From Propionibacteriaceae bacterium (GTDB taxonomy: Bacteria > Actinomycetota > Actinomycetes > Propionibacteriales > Propionibacteriaceae): DNA of 64,000 bases. The position numbers and the translations under genes are program-made. Below are positions 35,653-43,988 of this stretch, piece by piece (position 1 is the stretch's first letter; every line of letters starts with the position of its first letter). The stretch covers positions 1 through 64,000 of the forward strand of contig WQZD01000004.1 of assembly GCA_009780915.1 (NCBI GenBank). The letters run 5' to 3'. Below the pieces are notes generated by a model. That model was not told the origin of the DNA. It saw only the letters and a program-made list of their open reading frames with translations, and did no database searches.

Positions 35653-37082
35653 GATACGTGTCCACACGGGGGTACGGCCCCATGGGATTCACCGACATCC
35701 TGCTGGAGGGCCTCGCCCCCGACGGCGGACTGTACGTGCCCGAGGAGTATCCGAGGCTCGACAGCGAGGACCTGCGGTCCTTGGGCGAGATCCTGGCGTA
35801 CGAGGGGTACGCCACATTCGCCGCCGAGATCTTGGCGCTCTTCATCGACGACATCCCGTTCTCCGACCTGGAGGGGATCACGCGCCGGGCGTACACCAAA
35901 GAGAAGTTCGGGACGGACCTGATCGCCCCGCTGTCCCAGGTGGAGCCGGGCCTGTGGCTGGCGCACCTGTCCCAGGGGCCCACCGCCGCCTTCAAAGACA
36001 TGGCCATGCAAGTCCTCGGCCAACTCTTCGACTACGAGCTGACCCGGCGGCAACGCACGATGACGATTCTGGGCGCCACCTCCGGCGACACCGGGTCGGC
36101 CGCCGAGTACGCCCTGCTGGACGCCAGCCGCGTCCAGGTGTTCATGCTGTCCCCCTTGGGCAGGATGACGGCGTTCCAACGCGGCCAGATGTACGGGATC
36201 AACTCCCCGCGCATCGTGAACGTCACCGTCCCCGGCTCCTTCGACGACTGCCAGGACCTGGTCAAAGAGGTCAACGCGGACGCCGAGTTCAAGGCCAGGC
36301 ACTCCATCGGCGCGGTCAACTCGATCAACTGGGCCCGTCTGGTCTCCCAGGTCGTGTACTACATCTCCAGTTGGTTCCAGGCGTCCGACGGACAGGGCGA
36401 GGTCTCCTTCTGCGTCCCCTCGGGCAACTTCGGCAACATCTGCGCCGGCCATGTGGCACGCATGATGGGGGTGCCCATCCGGTCCCTGGTCTGCGCGACC
36501 AATGAGAACAACGTGTTGGCGGAGTTCTTCACCTCGGGGGTCTACCGGGTGAGGGCGTCGACCGAGACTTTCGTCACCTCCAGCCCGAGCATGGACATCT
36601 CCAAGGCCAGCAACTTCGAGCGTTTCTTCTTCGACCTGACCGGACGAGACTCCGAGCAGGTCGCCCACCTCTTCGGCGACCAGTTGAACCGTACGGGCGT
36701 GATCGACATACGCTCCACCCCGTACGCCCACCTGCCGGCGAGCCAGTACGGGTTCCGCACGGGGGTGTCGACCCACGCCGACCGCGTCGCCACCATCGCG
36801 GACGTCTTCCGCCGACACGGGTACCTGATCGACCCCCACACCGCCGACGGTGTCAAGGTGGGTCGTGAACGCAAGGGCGACGAGCCGATGATCGCCATGG
36901 AGACGGCGCTGCCGGTGAAGTTCGGCTCGATCACCAAAGAGGCCATCGGCCGGGTCCCCGAGATCCCCGCCCGTTTCTCCCAGGTTTTGGACGCCGAGCA
37001 GCACACGGTGTTGTGCGATCAAGGTGCCGACCAGCTCAAGCACATCATCGAGACGATGACGATCCTGAAGCCTGCCTCGTAG
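35649..37082 (+). CDS. thrC: Threonine synthase
   Basis: ThrC converts O-phosphohomoserine to threonine with PLP. The 477-aa protein is of the longer class that starts MRYVSTRG and has a separate N-terminal domain; the PLP-binding lysine is in [10 protein letters not shown], and the glycine-rich loop [13 protein letters not shown] is visible. It overlaps rpe by 4 bases. hom and thrB are not adjacent, so it is separated from the usual threonine cluster. A hairpin terminator follows. Confidence 0.95.
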   Translation: MRYVSTRGYGPMGFTDILLEGLAPDGGLYVPEEYPRLDSEDLRSLGEILAYEGYATFAAEILALFIDDIPFSDLEGITRRAYTKEKFGTDLIAPLSQVEPGLWLAHLSQGPTAAFKDMAMQVLGQLFDYELTRRQRTMTILGATSGDTGSAAEYALLDASRVQVFMLSPLGRMTAFQRGQMYGINSPRIVNVTVPGSFDDCQDLVKEVNADAEFKARHSIGAVNSINWARLVSQVVYYISSWFQASDGQGEVSFCVPSGNFGNICAGHVARMMGVPIRSLVCATNENNVLAEFFTSGVYRVRASTETFVTSSPSMDISKASNFERFFFDLTGRDSEQVAHLFGDQLNRTGVIDIRSTPYAHLPASQYGFRTGVSTHADRVATIADVFRRHGYLIDPHTADGVKVGRERKGDEPMIAMETALPVKFGSITKEAIGRVPEIPARFSQVLDAEQHTVLCDQGADQLKHIIETMTILKPAS

Positions 37083-37111
37083 GCCTGATTCACCTGTTTT
37101 TTCGACGCGAT

Positions 37112-37129
37112 CGGCGTCCTTGGACGCCG
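37112..37129 (+). terminator. Terminator after thrC
   Basis: CGGCGTCC and GGACGCCG pair perfectly around a TT turn, 30 bases after the thrC stop. A run of six Ts lies just before the stem rather than after it. Confidence 0.55.
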
Positions 37130-37239
37130 GAATCCTGCTTCTCGGAATAAATTCAGCCAATGCTCCTTATTGTCGCATGAAATACTCCCGAAGCGTCATG
37201 ACAGATTACAACGTGGTATATAGTTGTGCTCACATATTC

Positions 37240-37247
37240 GGGGGGGG
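37240..37247. repeat. Homopolymer of 8 G in the leader of the secreted protein gene
   Basis: Eight Gs lie between a TATATAGT-like -10 region (37217-37224) and the ribosome binding site before ATG 37267. Length changes here would alter the leader rather than the reading frame. Confidence 0.85.
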
Positions 37248-37266
37248 ATTGAGACAAGGGAGAAAT

Positions 37267-40077
37267 ATGAAATCACGCAGACTAGTGGTGGGACTCGCTG
37301 TCCTCGCCACTACTCTTCTCGCGGGCACAGCGCTCGCACCTATCGCCTCGGCTGCGTCGGGGTACACAACGATCATGGCCACGGATGTCGCTCAATGCAA
37401 GAACGGCAATCCGATGCAGAACTGCAACATGTACTCCGATGAGCAGTACGTCTATCTGGACGGCGGCTTGGAGGGTCCTGGGACGTACGTCTTCGGAGTG
37501 GTGCAGCCCAACGGTCGGGATGATCCGACCGGGATGATCAAGGCGGATGGAGGGTATGTCCTGTCGCTGGACGAGGTGTCCGACAGGGTGTTCACAGTGC
37601 AGTCCGATGGCACTGTGGTGAGCAACAGTGGCCTCCATGTCCCCGTCCAGGATCCGGGCGACGGCATGAAGTGGAAGGTTCCTGTCTTCTACTTCGACCA
37701 GACGGGAAACCCTGGCGGTGTCTACAAGCTGGTCGTGTGCAAGATCAACCTGCCGACCGATCCGAGCGTCAATCTCGACGACTTCTACGCGCAGTTGAAC
37801 GAGTCGAACTTCGCCTCCTGCAAGTCTGACAACTTCAAGGTCGTGCAGATGGGCGTCAACCAGACCAACGCCGAGCCTCTCAGCGTCGACAACCAAGCCA
37901 CGGTGAGCTATGACTCCACGTGGCAATGGTCCATCGACAAGACGGCCGACGTCGCGAGGGCGTTCCTCCTTCCGGGTCAGACCAAGACGGTCGATTACAC
38001 CGTCGCGGTGACGAACACTGACGTGGTGACATCGAACTATGTCGTATCCGGGGTCGCCACGGTGCATAACCCGAATAACGCCAATTTCGTGGTCACGGTG
38101 ACTGACTCGGATTCGACGTGCCAGTTCCAGTCCGTCAATGGAAGCGCTGTGCTGGCGCCTTCGTCCGCGATCACCACCTCGGTGGCGCCGGGCGACACGA
38201 CCTTCGAGTACACCTGCACGGCGGTCGACACGTTGACGGCGACGGATAACACCGTGACGCTGTCCTGGGCCGACCAGACGAGCCAAGACCTCACGGATCG
38301 CACCTTGGGACTGTGGCTGGAGGACTCCAGCCAGTTCGTGGTCGATCCAGGCGTCGCGACGCTGGGAACCTTCACCGAGAACCGTGTCGGCACTCATGTG
38401 ACGGTCACGGATAAGTTGGATGGACAAAGCGACCAGACCCTCGGGTTCATCACGGTCAACGACGACGGCACGCTGAGCGCCGAAGCCGTGGATCCCAACC
38501 CCTTGGGTGTCGTCGTCGCTGTCACGGGTGACACCGTGACGTTCACGTACGCCCGCGATCTCGACGGCGTCGAAGGGACCGTGGTGACTCACCTCAACAC
38601 GGCGACCTTCACCACCGACTCCGGTGACACCGGAAATGATCACTGGAGGGTGAGGATCTGGGAGCCTACGACGGCCACACCGCCGACCATCGACTCCAAC
38701 AAGGCCACGGCCATCGACTCCATCGCCTGGACGTGGACTGTCAAGAAGACTGTCACAGGCCCGAGCGGGTCGGGAAGCAAGATCACCGTCAATATCGTCC
38801 CTGGAAAGACCACGCATGTGAACTACACCGTCACGGTGGCGCCGTCCACGAGGACAGAGGCGTTCGCGGTGAGCGGAGTCGTCACGGCGAGCAACGACAA
38901 CGCGGCGCCCTTCGACGTGACGCTGACGAATGCCGGCTTGAGCGACGGCACGAGGTGTGTCTTCACGAGCAGCAACGCGACCACGGTGACGGCCACTCTG
39001 GCGGCTCACTCGACGCAGACCTTCGCGTACACCTGCGCGACGACCAGCAATAAGGCCGCCGTCACGGCTGGCGCCAAGGTCTCGATGTCCTGGGCGACCC
39101 AGGGAGACCACTGGCCGTCGAGGGTCTATCTGCCCGCTGGGTCCGCTGGTCTCGTGGCCGGCCCTGTCGCCGATGCCGATATCGCTCAGACGATCACCGG
39201 TGCCAGCGTCACTGTCACGGACAAGAGCGACGCCACGGGCACGGTCCCTCTCGGTAGCGTGACGATCAACAACCCAGCAGGAACCCTTGCTGGGGCCACG
39301 GTGAGTGCCACTGCTGTGGCGCCTGCCACCGTCACGACCGCCGGCGCCCAGGCCACCTTCGCCTATGGCGCAGACCTCGGCAAGGGCACGTGGAACAATG
39401 TGGCGACAGCCTGCTGGAGCGCTGATCCCAAGGATTGCGCGTCAGGATCGGCCACCGTCACAGTGACCACGCCCAAGATCACCGGTGGTCTGACCATCGG
39501 TTATTGGCAGAACCCGAATGGGCAAGCCCTGATCCTGCATTCCGCCGTCAAGGGCTCCAATCCTGCGACTGTCGGATGCTATGGGTTGTCCTCGTGGTTG
39601 GTCACCACTGTTCCGAATTTCAATGGTGACAAAGAGACGCTGACAGCCAACGGCAATGGCAACGGCAACAATGGCAACGGTAATGGCAATGGCAACACCA
39701 AGAACCAGACCACCACGCCGACGACCGTGACACTGAGCGCGAGCAGCACCTGCACCGAGGTGGCCAACTGGGCCACCGGCGTGTTCAACGCCGCCACCGG
39801 TTCGGACATGCCGACGATGCTCAAGGCACAGATCATGGCCACCGCGTTCAGCGTGTACTTCAGCAATGGTCAAAGCCTCGGCGCCGTGACCATCGACCTG
39901 AGCGCCATCAGCAGCGCGACGGCCTCCTCGTTCGGCACGAACGCCATGACGATCAATGATCTGCTGACCTTCGTCGGCAGCCAGCCATGGAGTTCCGACG
40001 CGAAGGCCAAGGCCCAGCTGACGATCTGGAAAGACGTCTTCGACGCCATCAATAACAACAACGTCTATGGAATGTGA
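37267..40077 (+). CDS. Large secreted protein with repeated beta domains and a Gly-Asn linker
   Basis: The 936-aa protein has a clear signal peptide (basic MKSRR, hydrophobic core to about residue 24, cleavage near ASAASG). Two copies of a roughly 250-residue beta-rich module follow; each has 'W(Q/T)W(S/T)(I/V)(D/K)K' and 'PG(Q/K)T..V.YTV.V' segments, as in DUF11/prealbumin-like surface repeats. TIGYWQNPNGQ near residue 745 resembles the GYWKNH motif of other secreted actinobacterial proteins. A (Gly-Asn) linker (39649-39696) leads to an all-helical-looking C-terminal domain of about 120 residues. No LPXTG or anchor is visible. GGGAGA precedes ATG 37267. Function unknown; probably extracellular. 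Confidence 0.8.
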   Translation: MKSRRLVVGLAVLATTLLAGTALAPIASAASGYTTIMATDVAQCKNGNPMQNCNMYSDEQYVYLDGGLEGPGTYVFGVVQPNGRDDPTGMIKADGGYVLSLDEVSDRVFTVQSDGTVVSNSGLHVPVQDPGDGMKWKVPVFYFDQTGNPGGVYKLVVCKINLPTDPSVNLDDFYAQLNESNFASCKSDNFKVVQMGVNQTNAEPLSVDNQATVSYDSTWQWSIDKTADVARAFLLPGQTKTVDYTVAVTNTDVVTSNYVVSGVATVHNPNNANFVVTVTDSDSTCQFQSVNGSAVLAPSSAITTSVAPGDTTFEYTCTAVDTLTATDNTVTLSWADQTSQDLTDRTLGLWLEDSSQFVVDPGVATLGTFTENRVGTHVTVTDKLDGQSDQTLGFITVNDDGTLSAEAVDPNPLGVVVAVTGDTVTFTYARDLDGVEGTVVTHLNTATFTTDSGDTGNDHWRVRIWEPTTATPPTIDSNKATAIDSIAWTWTVKKTVTGPSGSGSKITVNIVPGKTTHVNYTVTVAPSTRTEAFAVSGVVTASNDNAAPFDVTLTNAGLSDGTRCVFTSSNATTVTATLAAHSTQTFAYTCATTSNKAAVTAGAKVSMSWATQGDHWPSRVYLPAGSAGLVAGPVADADIAQTITGASVTVTDKSDATGTVPLGSVTINNPAGTLAGATVSATAVAPATVTTAGAQATFAYGADLGKGTWNNVATACWSADPKDCASGSATVTVTTPKITGGLTIGYWQNPNGQALILHSAVKGSNPATVGCYGLSSWLVTTVPNFNGDKETLTANGNGNGNNGNGNGNGNTKNQTTTPTTVTLSASSTCTEVANWATGVFNAATGSDMPTMLKAQIMATAFSVYFSNGQSLGAVTIDLSAISSATASSFGTNAMTINDLLTFVGSQPWSSDAKAKAQLTIWKDVFDAINNNNVYGM
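39649..39696 (+). repeat. Six-base Gly-Asn coding repeat
   Basis: Units of ggcaa(c/t) are repeated about eight times with small interruptions, coding Asn-Gly repeats in the secreted protein. Such arrays change length easily by slippage in multiples of the codon. Confidence 0.75.
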
Positions 40078-40107
40078 TGATTCCATAGTCTGACAATTCA
40101 CCATATG

Positions 40108-40139
40108 TGTGGGGTGGCCGGTTGTTCGGTCACCCCACA
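40108..40139 (+). terminator. Terminator-like hairpin after the secreted protein gene
   Basis: TGTGGGGTGGCCG (40108-40120) and CGGTCACCCCACA (40127-40139) pair over 13 positions with one G-T wobble around a 6-nt loop, 30 bases after the stop codon. Confidence 0.7.
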
Positions 40140-40262
40140 TGTTGTGTGGCGGGGTGTGGCTCCGTGGGGGTCGGTGATGTAGGGGGTGGGTTCATGGCGT
40201 GGGGGATGGGGGCCATGGCGTGGGGTTCCACGACGCAGGGATGGGGGTCCGCGACGTTGGTG

Positions 40263-40401
40263 GGGTGGGGTGGGGTGGTACGCCCTGGGGTCGTTCGCGG
40301 CGGTGGTCCCGGAGGGTACCACCTTGCTCACTGTGGGATCGACAAAATCGCATTCGCGATTTGGTCGACCAACCCCCAGGACGCACCACCCCACCCCACC
40401 C
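40263..40401. repeat. Large imperfect palindrome with G-quadruplex-type arms
   Basis: Bases 40263-40290 and the complement of 40374-40401 match at 26 of 28 positions; both differences are transitions. The arms contain consecutive GGGG-T runs, a potential G-quadruplex on the plus strand and its C-rich complement. Two smaller hairpins lie inside, including AAATCGC/GCGATTT near 40345-40362. Confidence 0.75.
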
Positions 40402-41096
40402 ATGGTCTCCGCGGGGGATTCACGGACACTTCGCGACTCCACCACATGCCACCACTCCTCAGGGGCGTGAACCGTGCCTCAGCACTCCAGGGGGCGTGAA
40501 CCGTGCTTTTCAGACCGGAAAACCACGGTTCGTGCCCCCATGGGAATCCGGGGGGCGTGAACCGTGCATGTGGACCCTGGAAACGGACAGTTCGTGCCCC
40601 CGCGCCTCGGCGGGCCTCGTGCACCCGCGTCCCATCCGGGCCCGCGTCCCATCCGGCCCCCGCACATCCGGACCCGCATCACGTCGCATCTACCGAGCCG
40701 TCTCTGACGACGACCCATCACACGACGATTCACGGCCGGCGGCACAACCACGCCTGCTCCCCACGTCCACTCCTCATGTCCACGACACCTCCACGTCCCT
40801 GCTCGCCGGTCAGATCGTCGACCTGGCCCACTACCAGTACGACAACATCTGGACACTCCAACCGAACCCGCCACGCATCAGCCCCCGATATCGATTCGGC
40901 TGGATCAACCGCCAGATTTCGCGCTCTCAGGCCCGCTACTCCATCCAAACCTCATCCACCAGGTCGCAGCCATCCGATTATGCTGAACTTCCCAGACGTC
41001 TCAGCCCCGACTCACCCTCGACCCAGCGCCGAGTCAGCTTCCACGAGCACCCTCGCCTTCGACGCACATGGGACCACCGCCGCGAACGACCCCAGG
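40284..41096. repeat. 27-bp perfect inverted repeat bracketing about 0.8 kb
   Basis: The complement of 40284-40310 is identical to 41070-41096 over 27 bases. The interval has no transposase. It could be a miniature or degenerate mobile element, or the remains of a duplicated intergenic element. Confidence 0.75.
40462..40601. repeat. REP-like array: 16-bp repeats with inverted partners
   Basis: GGGGCGTGAACCGTGC occurs at 40462-40477, 40491-40506 and 40552-40567. The second and third copies each have a diverged inverted partner about 20 bases downstream (around 40522-40539 and 40584-40601), so each makes a roughly 50-bp imperfect palindromic unit. Confidence 0.8.
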
Positions 41097-41122
41097 AAAC
41101 AACACGCCGACCCACCCCGGCA

Positions 41123-42595
41123 TCAGCGCCGGAATGCCCGTCGCTCTGCTTCGTCCCACCGAAGGGAGCTCAACCCCAGCGCGCCCGGCGTGTAGGTCCT
41201 CACCTCGCTGGACGCGCGGCACACCGCTCGCACATCCCACAGGTCACCGGTCACGGCGCCGACGGCGCGTGCCTGGACCGCTAGGTTGCCCAGGGCTGTG
41301 GCTTCGGCGGGGCCGGCGATCACGGGCAGCCCCGTCGCTTCGGCGGTCAACTGGTTGAGGAGCTCGTTTTGACAACCGCCGCCCACGATGTGGATCGTGT
41401 CGACCTCGACGCCTGACAGCTCCTGCGCCAGGCGTATGACCCGGCGGTAGTCCAGGGCCAGCGAGTCCAGGATGCACCGGGTGAATTCCGCCGGAGTCTC
41501 CGGGACGTGTTGCCCCGTCTCACGGGCCATCTCCGCCAGGCGGGACGGCATGTCGCCGGGGGGGAGGAGACGTTGGTCCTCCATGTCGACCACTGTGGTC
41601 AATGCCGGCAAGCGCCTCGCGCCATCCAGCAAGCTCGGCAGGTCCACGTCGAATCCGTGGGTGTGCCAGTGCGCCAGGGACTGGGTCAGCACCCACAGTC
41701 CCATCACGTTGCGCAGGTAGCGGACTGTCGAGTCCACTCCGAGCTCGTTGGTGAAGTCGGCCTGTCGGGACTCCTCGGTGAGGATGGGATGATCCAGCTC
41801 GACACCGACCAGGGACCATGTGCCCGAGGAGATGTACGCGAACCGAGGCGTGGACGCGGGGACGGCGGCGACCGCGGAGGCGGTGTCGTGGGCGCCGACC
41901 GCGACGACGGGGATCTGCCCGTCCAGGAGCTCGGGATGGACGGCGCCCACCACGGTCCCGGGCTCGACGATGGCGGGGAAGAGGCGGGAGGGGTCCAACC
42001 CGTACCGGTCACGCAGATGGCTGAGGATCGTGGGGGACCAGGCCCGCCGGGCCACGTCCAGCAAGCCGGAGGTGGAGGCGATCGTCAATTCCGTGACCTG
42101 CGCGCCGCTGAGGAGGTAGGTGAACAGGTCGGGCAGGAACAGGCAGGACGCCACGTCGGGCCAGGAGGGGTCGTCCGCCTGGCTCACGAGTTGGAAGATG
42201 GTGTTGAAGTCCATGACTTGCAGTCCCGCTTCGGCGTAGAGCCGTTCTGCGGGGAAGTCGGCGAAGAAGCTCGCGGGCGCCCCTGAGGTACGCGGGTCGC
42301 GGTAGTGGAAGGGGGGCTCCACCTGCGCGCCCAGTGGGGTCAGCCGGGCGTAGTCGACTCCCCAGGTGTCCACGCCCACGCCGCGCAGCCGCCCCAGGGC
42401 GCTGGCGCGGCCGAGCCCGGCGAGGATGTGCGCGAACAGGGCATGGGCGTCCCAGTGGGCGTGCCCGTCCAGGGTCATGGTGGGGGTGGTGAATCGGTCC
42501 ACTTCGCGCAGATGGAAACGTCCTTTGCGCAACCGCCCGGCGATCACTCGTCCGGAGGTGGCGCCCAAGTCGACGGCGGCAAACAGGTCTGTCAT
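41123..42595 (-). CDS. rhaB: Rhamnulokinase
   Basis: RhaB phosphorylates L-rhamnulose to L-rhamnulose-1-phosphate. The 490-aa FGGY-type sugar kinase has the N-terminal phosphate loop DLGATSGR, the substrate segment GVDTWGVDY, GAHDTASAV, SSGTWSLVG and the C-terminal adenosine motif VGGGCQNELLNQL. The ATG at 42595 follows AAAGG; upstream codons lack similarity. It is transcribed divergently from rhaI across a 231-bp control region. The protein ends close to the repeat-rich gap. Confidence 0.93.
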   Translation of the reverse strand: MTDLFAAVDLGATSGRVIAGRLRKGRFHLREVDRFTTPTMTLDGHAHWDAHALFAHILAGLGRASALGRLRGVGVDTWGVDYARLTPLGAQVEPPFHYRDPRTSGAPASFFADFPAERLYAEAGLQVMDFNTIFQLVSQADDPSWPDVASCLFLPDLFTYLLSGAQVTELTIASTSGLLDVARRAWSPTILSHLRDRYGLDPSRLFPAIVEPGTVVGAVHPELLDGQIPVVAVGAHDTASAVAAVPASTPRFAYISSGTWSLVGVELDHPILTEESRQADFTNELGVDSTVRYLRNVMGLWVLTQSLAHWHTHGFDVDLPSLLDGARRLPALTTVVDMEDQRLLPPGDMPSRLAEMARETGQHVPETPAEFTRCILDSLALDYRRVIRLAQELSGVEVDTIHIVGGGCQNELLNQLTAEATGLPVIAGPAEATALGNLAVQARAVGAVTGDLWDVRAVCRASSEVRTYTPGALGLSSLRWDEAERRAFRR

Positions 42596-42681
42596 CTTCG
42601 GCCCTTTCTCGTCCCTCGTCGGGCGCCGGTTGCGGATCATCATCCTGCGTTGTGACGGCCAAGTCACATGGCTGAGATCCC

Positions 42682-42722
42682 TTGACGTGTGCTGTTCCCC
42701 ATCCTAGAATTGAAACGATTCA
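42682..42722 (+). promoter_or_regulatory. rhaI operon promoter with LacI-type operator
   Basis: TTGACG (42682-42687) and TAGAAT (42705-42710) are exactly 17 bp apart. TGAAACGATTCA (42711-42722), a near-palindrome with the central CG of LacI/GalR operators, begins at the next base and so covers the transcription start. The same site could affect divergent rhaB. No regulator gene lies in the window. Confidence 0.7.
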
Positions 42723-42826
42723 GATTCAACCCCGGATCCATGGATCACCGGACGGGCCGACGATGTCGCAGGGTTCACTCACGAGGGGCTGATGACGTGG
42801 TCATGGTTATTACCTGAGGAGGGTCG

Positions 42827-43987
42827 ATGTTCTCGTTTTCGGACATAGTCGAGCCGCTGTCGAGGCTCCAGGTCGAGGTGCCGTCATGGGCGTATGGGAA
42901 CTCGGGGACGCGCTTCAAAGTCTTCCCCCAGAAGGGGACTCCACGCACCCCGTTCGAGAAGGTGGCCGACGCGGCGCAGGTCCATCGGCTGACCGGGTTG
43001 GCCCCGTCCGTCGCCATCCACATCCCTTGGGACGCGGTGGACGACATGGACGAGCTGTCCTCCTACGCCCACAGCCTGGGGGTACGCCTGGGGACGGTCA
43101 ACTCCAACACCTTCCAGGACGAGGACTATAAGTACGGGTCTTTGTGCCATCCGGACCCGGCCGTCCGACGCAAGGCTGTCGAGCACAACGTGGCCTGCAT
43201 CCAGATCATGGACCGCATCGGCAGTCGTGACCTCAAGATCTGGCTGGCCGACGGGACGAACTATCCGGGCCAGGACGACATCCGCGACCGCCAGGAACGC
43301 CTGAGCGAGGGGCTGGCGCAGATCTACCCCCATCTGGGCGAGGGGCAACGGATGGTCCTGGAGTACAAACTGTTCGAGCCGGCCTTCTATCACACGGACG
43401 TGCCGGACTGGGGGACCTCCTTGCTCCACTGCCTGGAGCTCGGGCCGAAAGCCTTCGTCTGCCTCGACACGGGTCACCACGCCCCGGGGACGAACATCGA
43501 GTTCATCGTCGCCCAACTGTTGAGGGCCGGTCGTCTCGGCTCCTTCGACTTCAACTCCCGGTTCTATGCGGACGACGACCTGATGGTGGGGGCCGCCGAT
43601 CCCTTCCAGCTCTTCCGCATCCTGAGGGAGGTCGTGCGTGGAGGTGGGTACCCCAGCACGGACGTGCAGTTGATGCTCGACCAGTGCCACAACATCGAGA
43701 ACCACATCGCTGGGCAGATCCGTTCCGTGCTCACCGTCCAAGAGATGCTGGCCCGTGCCCTCCTCGTCGATCAGGAGGAGTTGGGCCAGGCCCAGCGGGC
43801 CTGCGACGTCATGGCGGCCAACCAGATCCTCATGGACGCCTTCTACACCGATGTGCGTGCCGACCTGGCTGACTGGCGGGTGTCCCAGGGTCTTCCCTCG
43901 GACCCGGTCGCCGCCTTCTGGGCCAGCGGGTACCAGGAGTCCATCGAAGCTGAGCGTGTCGGCGGAACTCAGGCCGCGTGGACGTGA
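42827..43987 (+). CDS. rhaI: L-rhamnose isomerase
   Basis: The 386-aa TIM-barrel enzyme converts L-rhamnose to L-rhamnulose and belongs to the Pseudomonas/actinobacterial RhaI type rather than E. coli RhaA. Visible segments include VAIHIPWD near the start, EYKLFEPAFYHTDVPDWG with metal-binding acidic residues, CLDTGHHAPGTNIE and FDFNSRFYADDDLMVG. GGAGGG precedes ATG 42827. It is the first gene of a seven-gene plus-strand operon. Confidence 0.93.
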   Translation: MFSFSDIVEPLSRLQVEVPSWAYGNSGTRFKVFPQKGTPRTPFEKVADAAQVHRLTGLAPSVAIHIPWDAVDDMDELSSYAHSLGVRLGTVNSNTFQDEDYKYGSLCHPDPAVRRKAVEHNVACIQIMDRIGSRDLKIWLADGTNYPGQDDIRDRQERLSEGLAQIYPHLGEGQRMVLEYKLFEPAFYHTDVPDWGTSLLHCLELGPKAFVCLDTGHHAPGTNIEFIVAQLLRAGRLGSFDFNSRFYADDDLMVGAADPFQLFRILREVVRGGGYPSTDVQLMLDQCHNIENHIAGQIRSVLTVQEMLARALLVDQEELGQAQRACDVMAANQILMDAFYTDVRADLADWRVSQGLPSDPVAAFWASGYQESIEAERVGGTQAAWT

Positions 43988-43988
43988 C

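Larger units (their letters stand above)
40078..41122. other. Gene-free structured repeat region
   Basis: About 1 kb between the secreted protein gene and rhaB holds no credible gene. The open frames are Pro/Thr/Arg/His-rich, lack ribosome binding sites and have no family resemblance. It contains a terminator-like hairpin, G-rich tracts, a 28-bp near-perfect inverted repeat, a 16-bp direct repeat in three copies with diverged inverted partners, and a 27-bp perfect inverted repeat whose arms lie 0.8 kb apart. The strand bias is strong: G-rich before about 40.3 kb, C-rich afterwards. Confidence 0.75.

Noticed and set aside
40462..40601. Possible CRISPR array
   Set aside because: Only three 16-bp repeats at unequal spacing (29 and 61), with inverted partners and no cas genes; this is REP-like, not CRISPR.
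40199..41284. Plus-strand frames of 361 and 230 codons in the gap before rhaB
   Set aside because: Composition is Pro/Thr/Arg/His-rich, both follow repeats and palindromes, starts lack ribosome binding sites, and they run into the antisense of rhaB.
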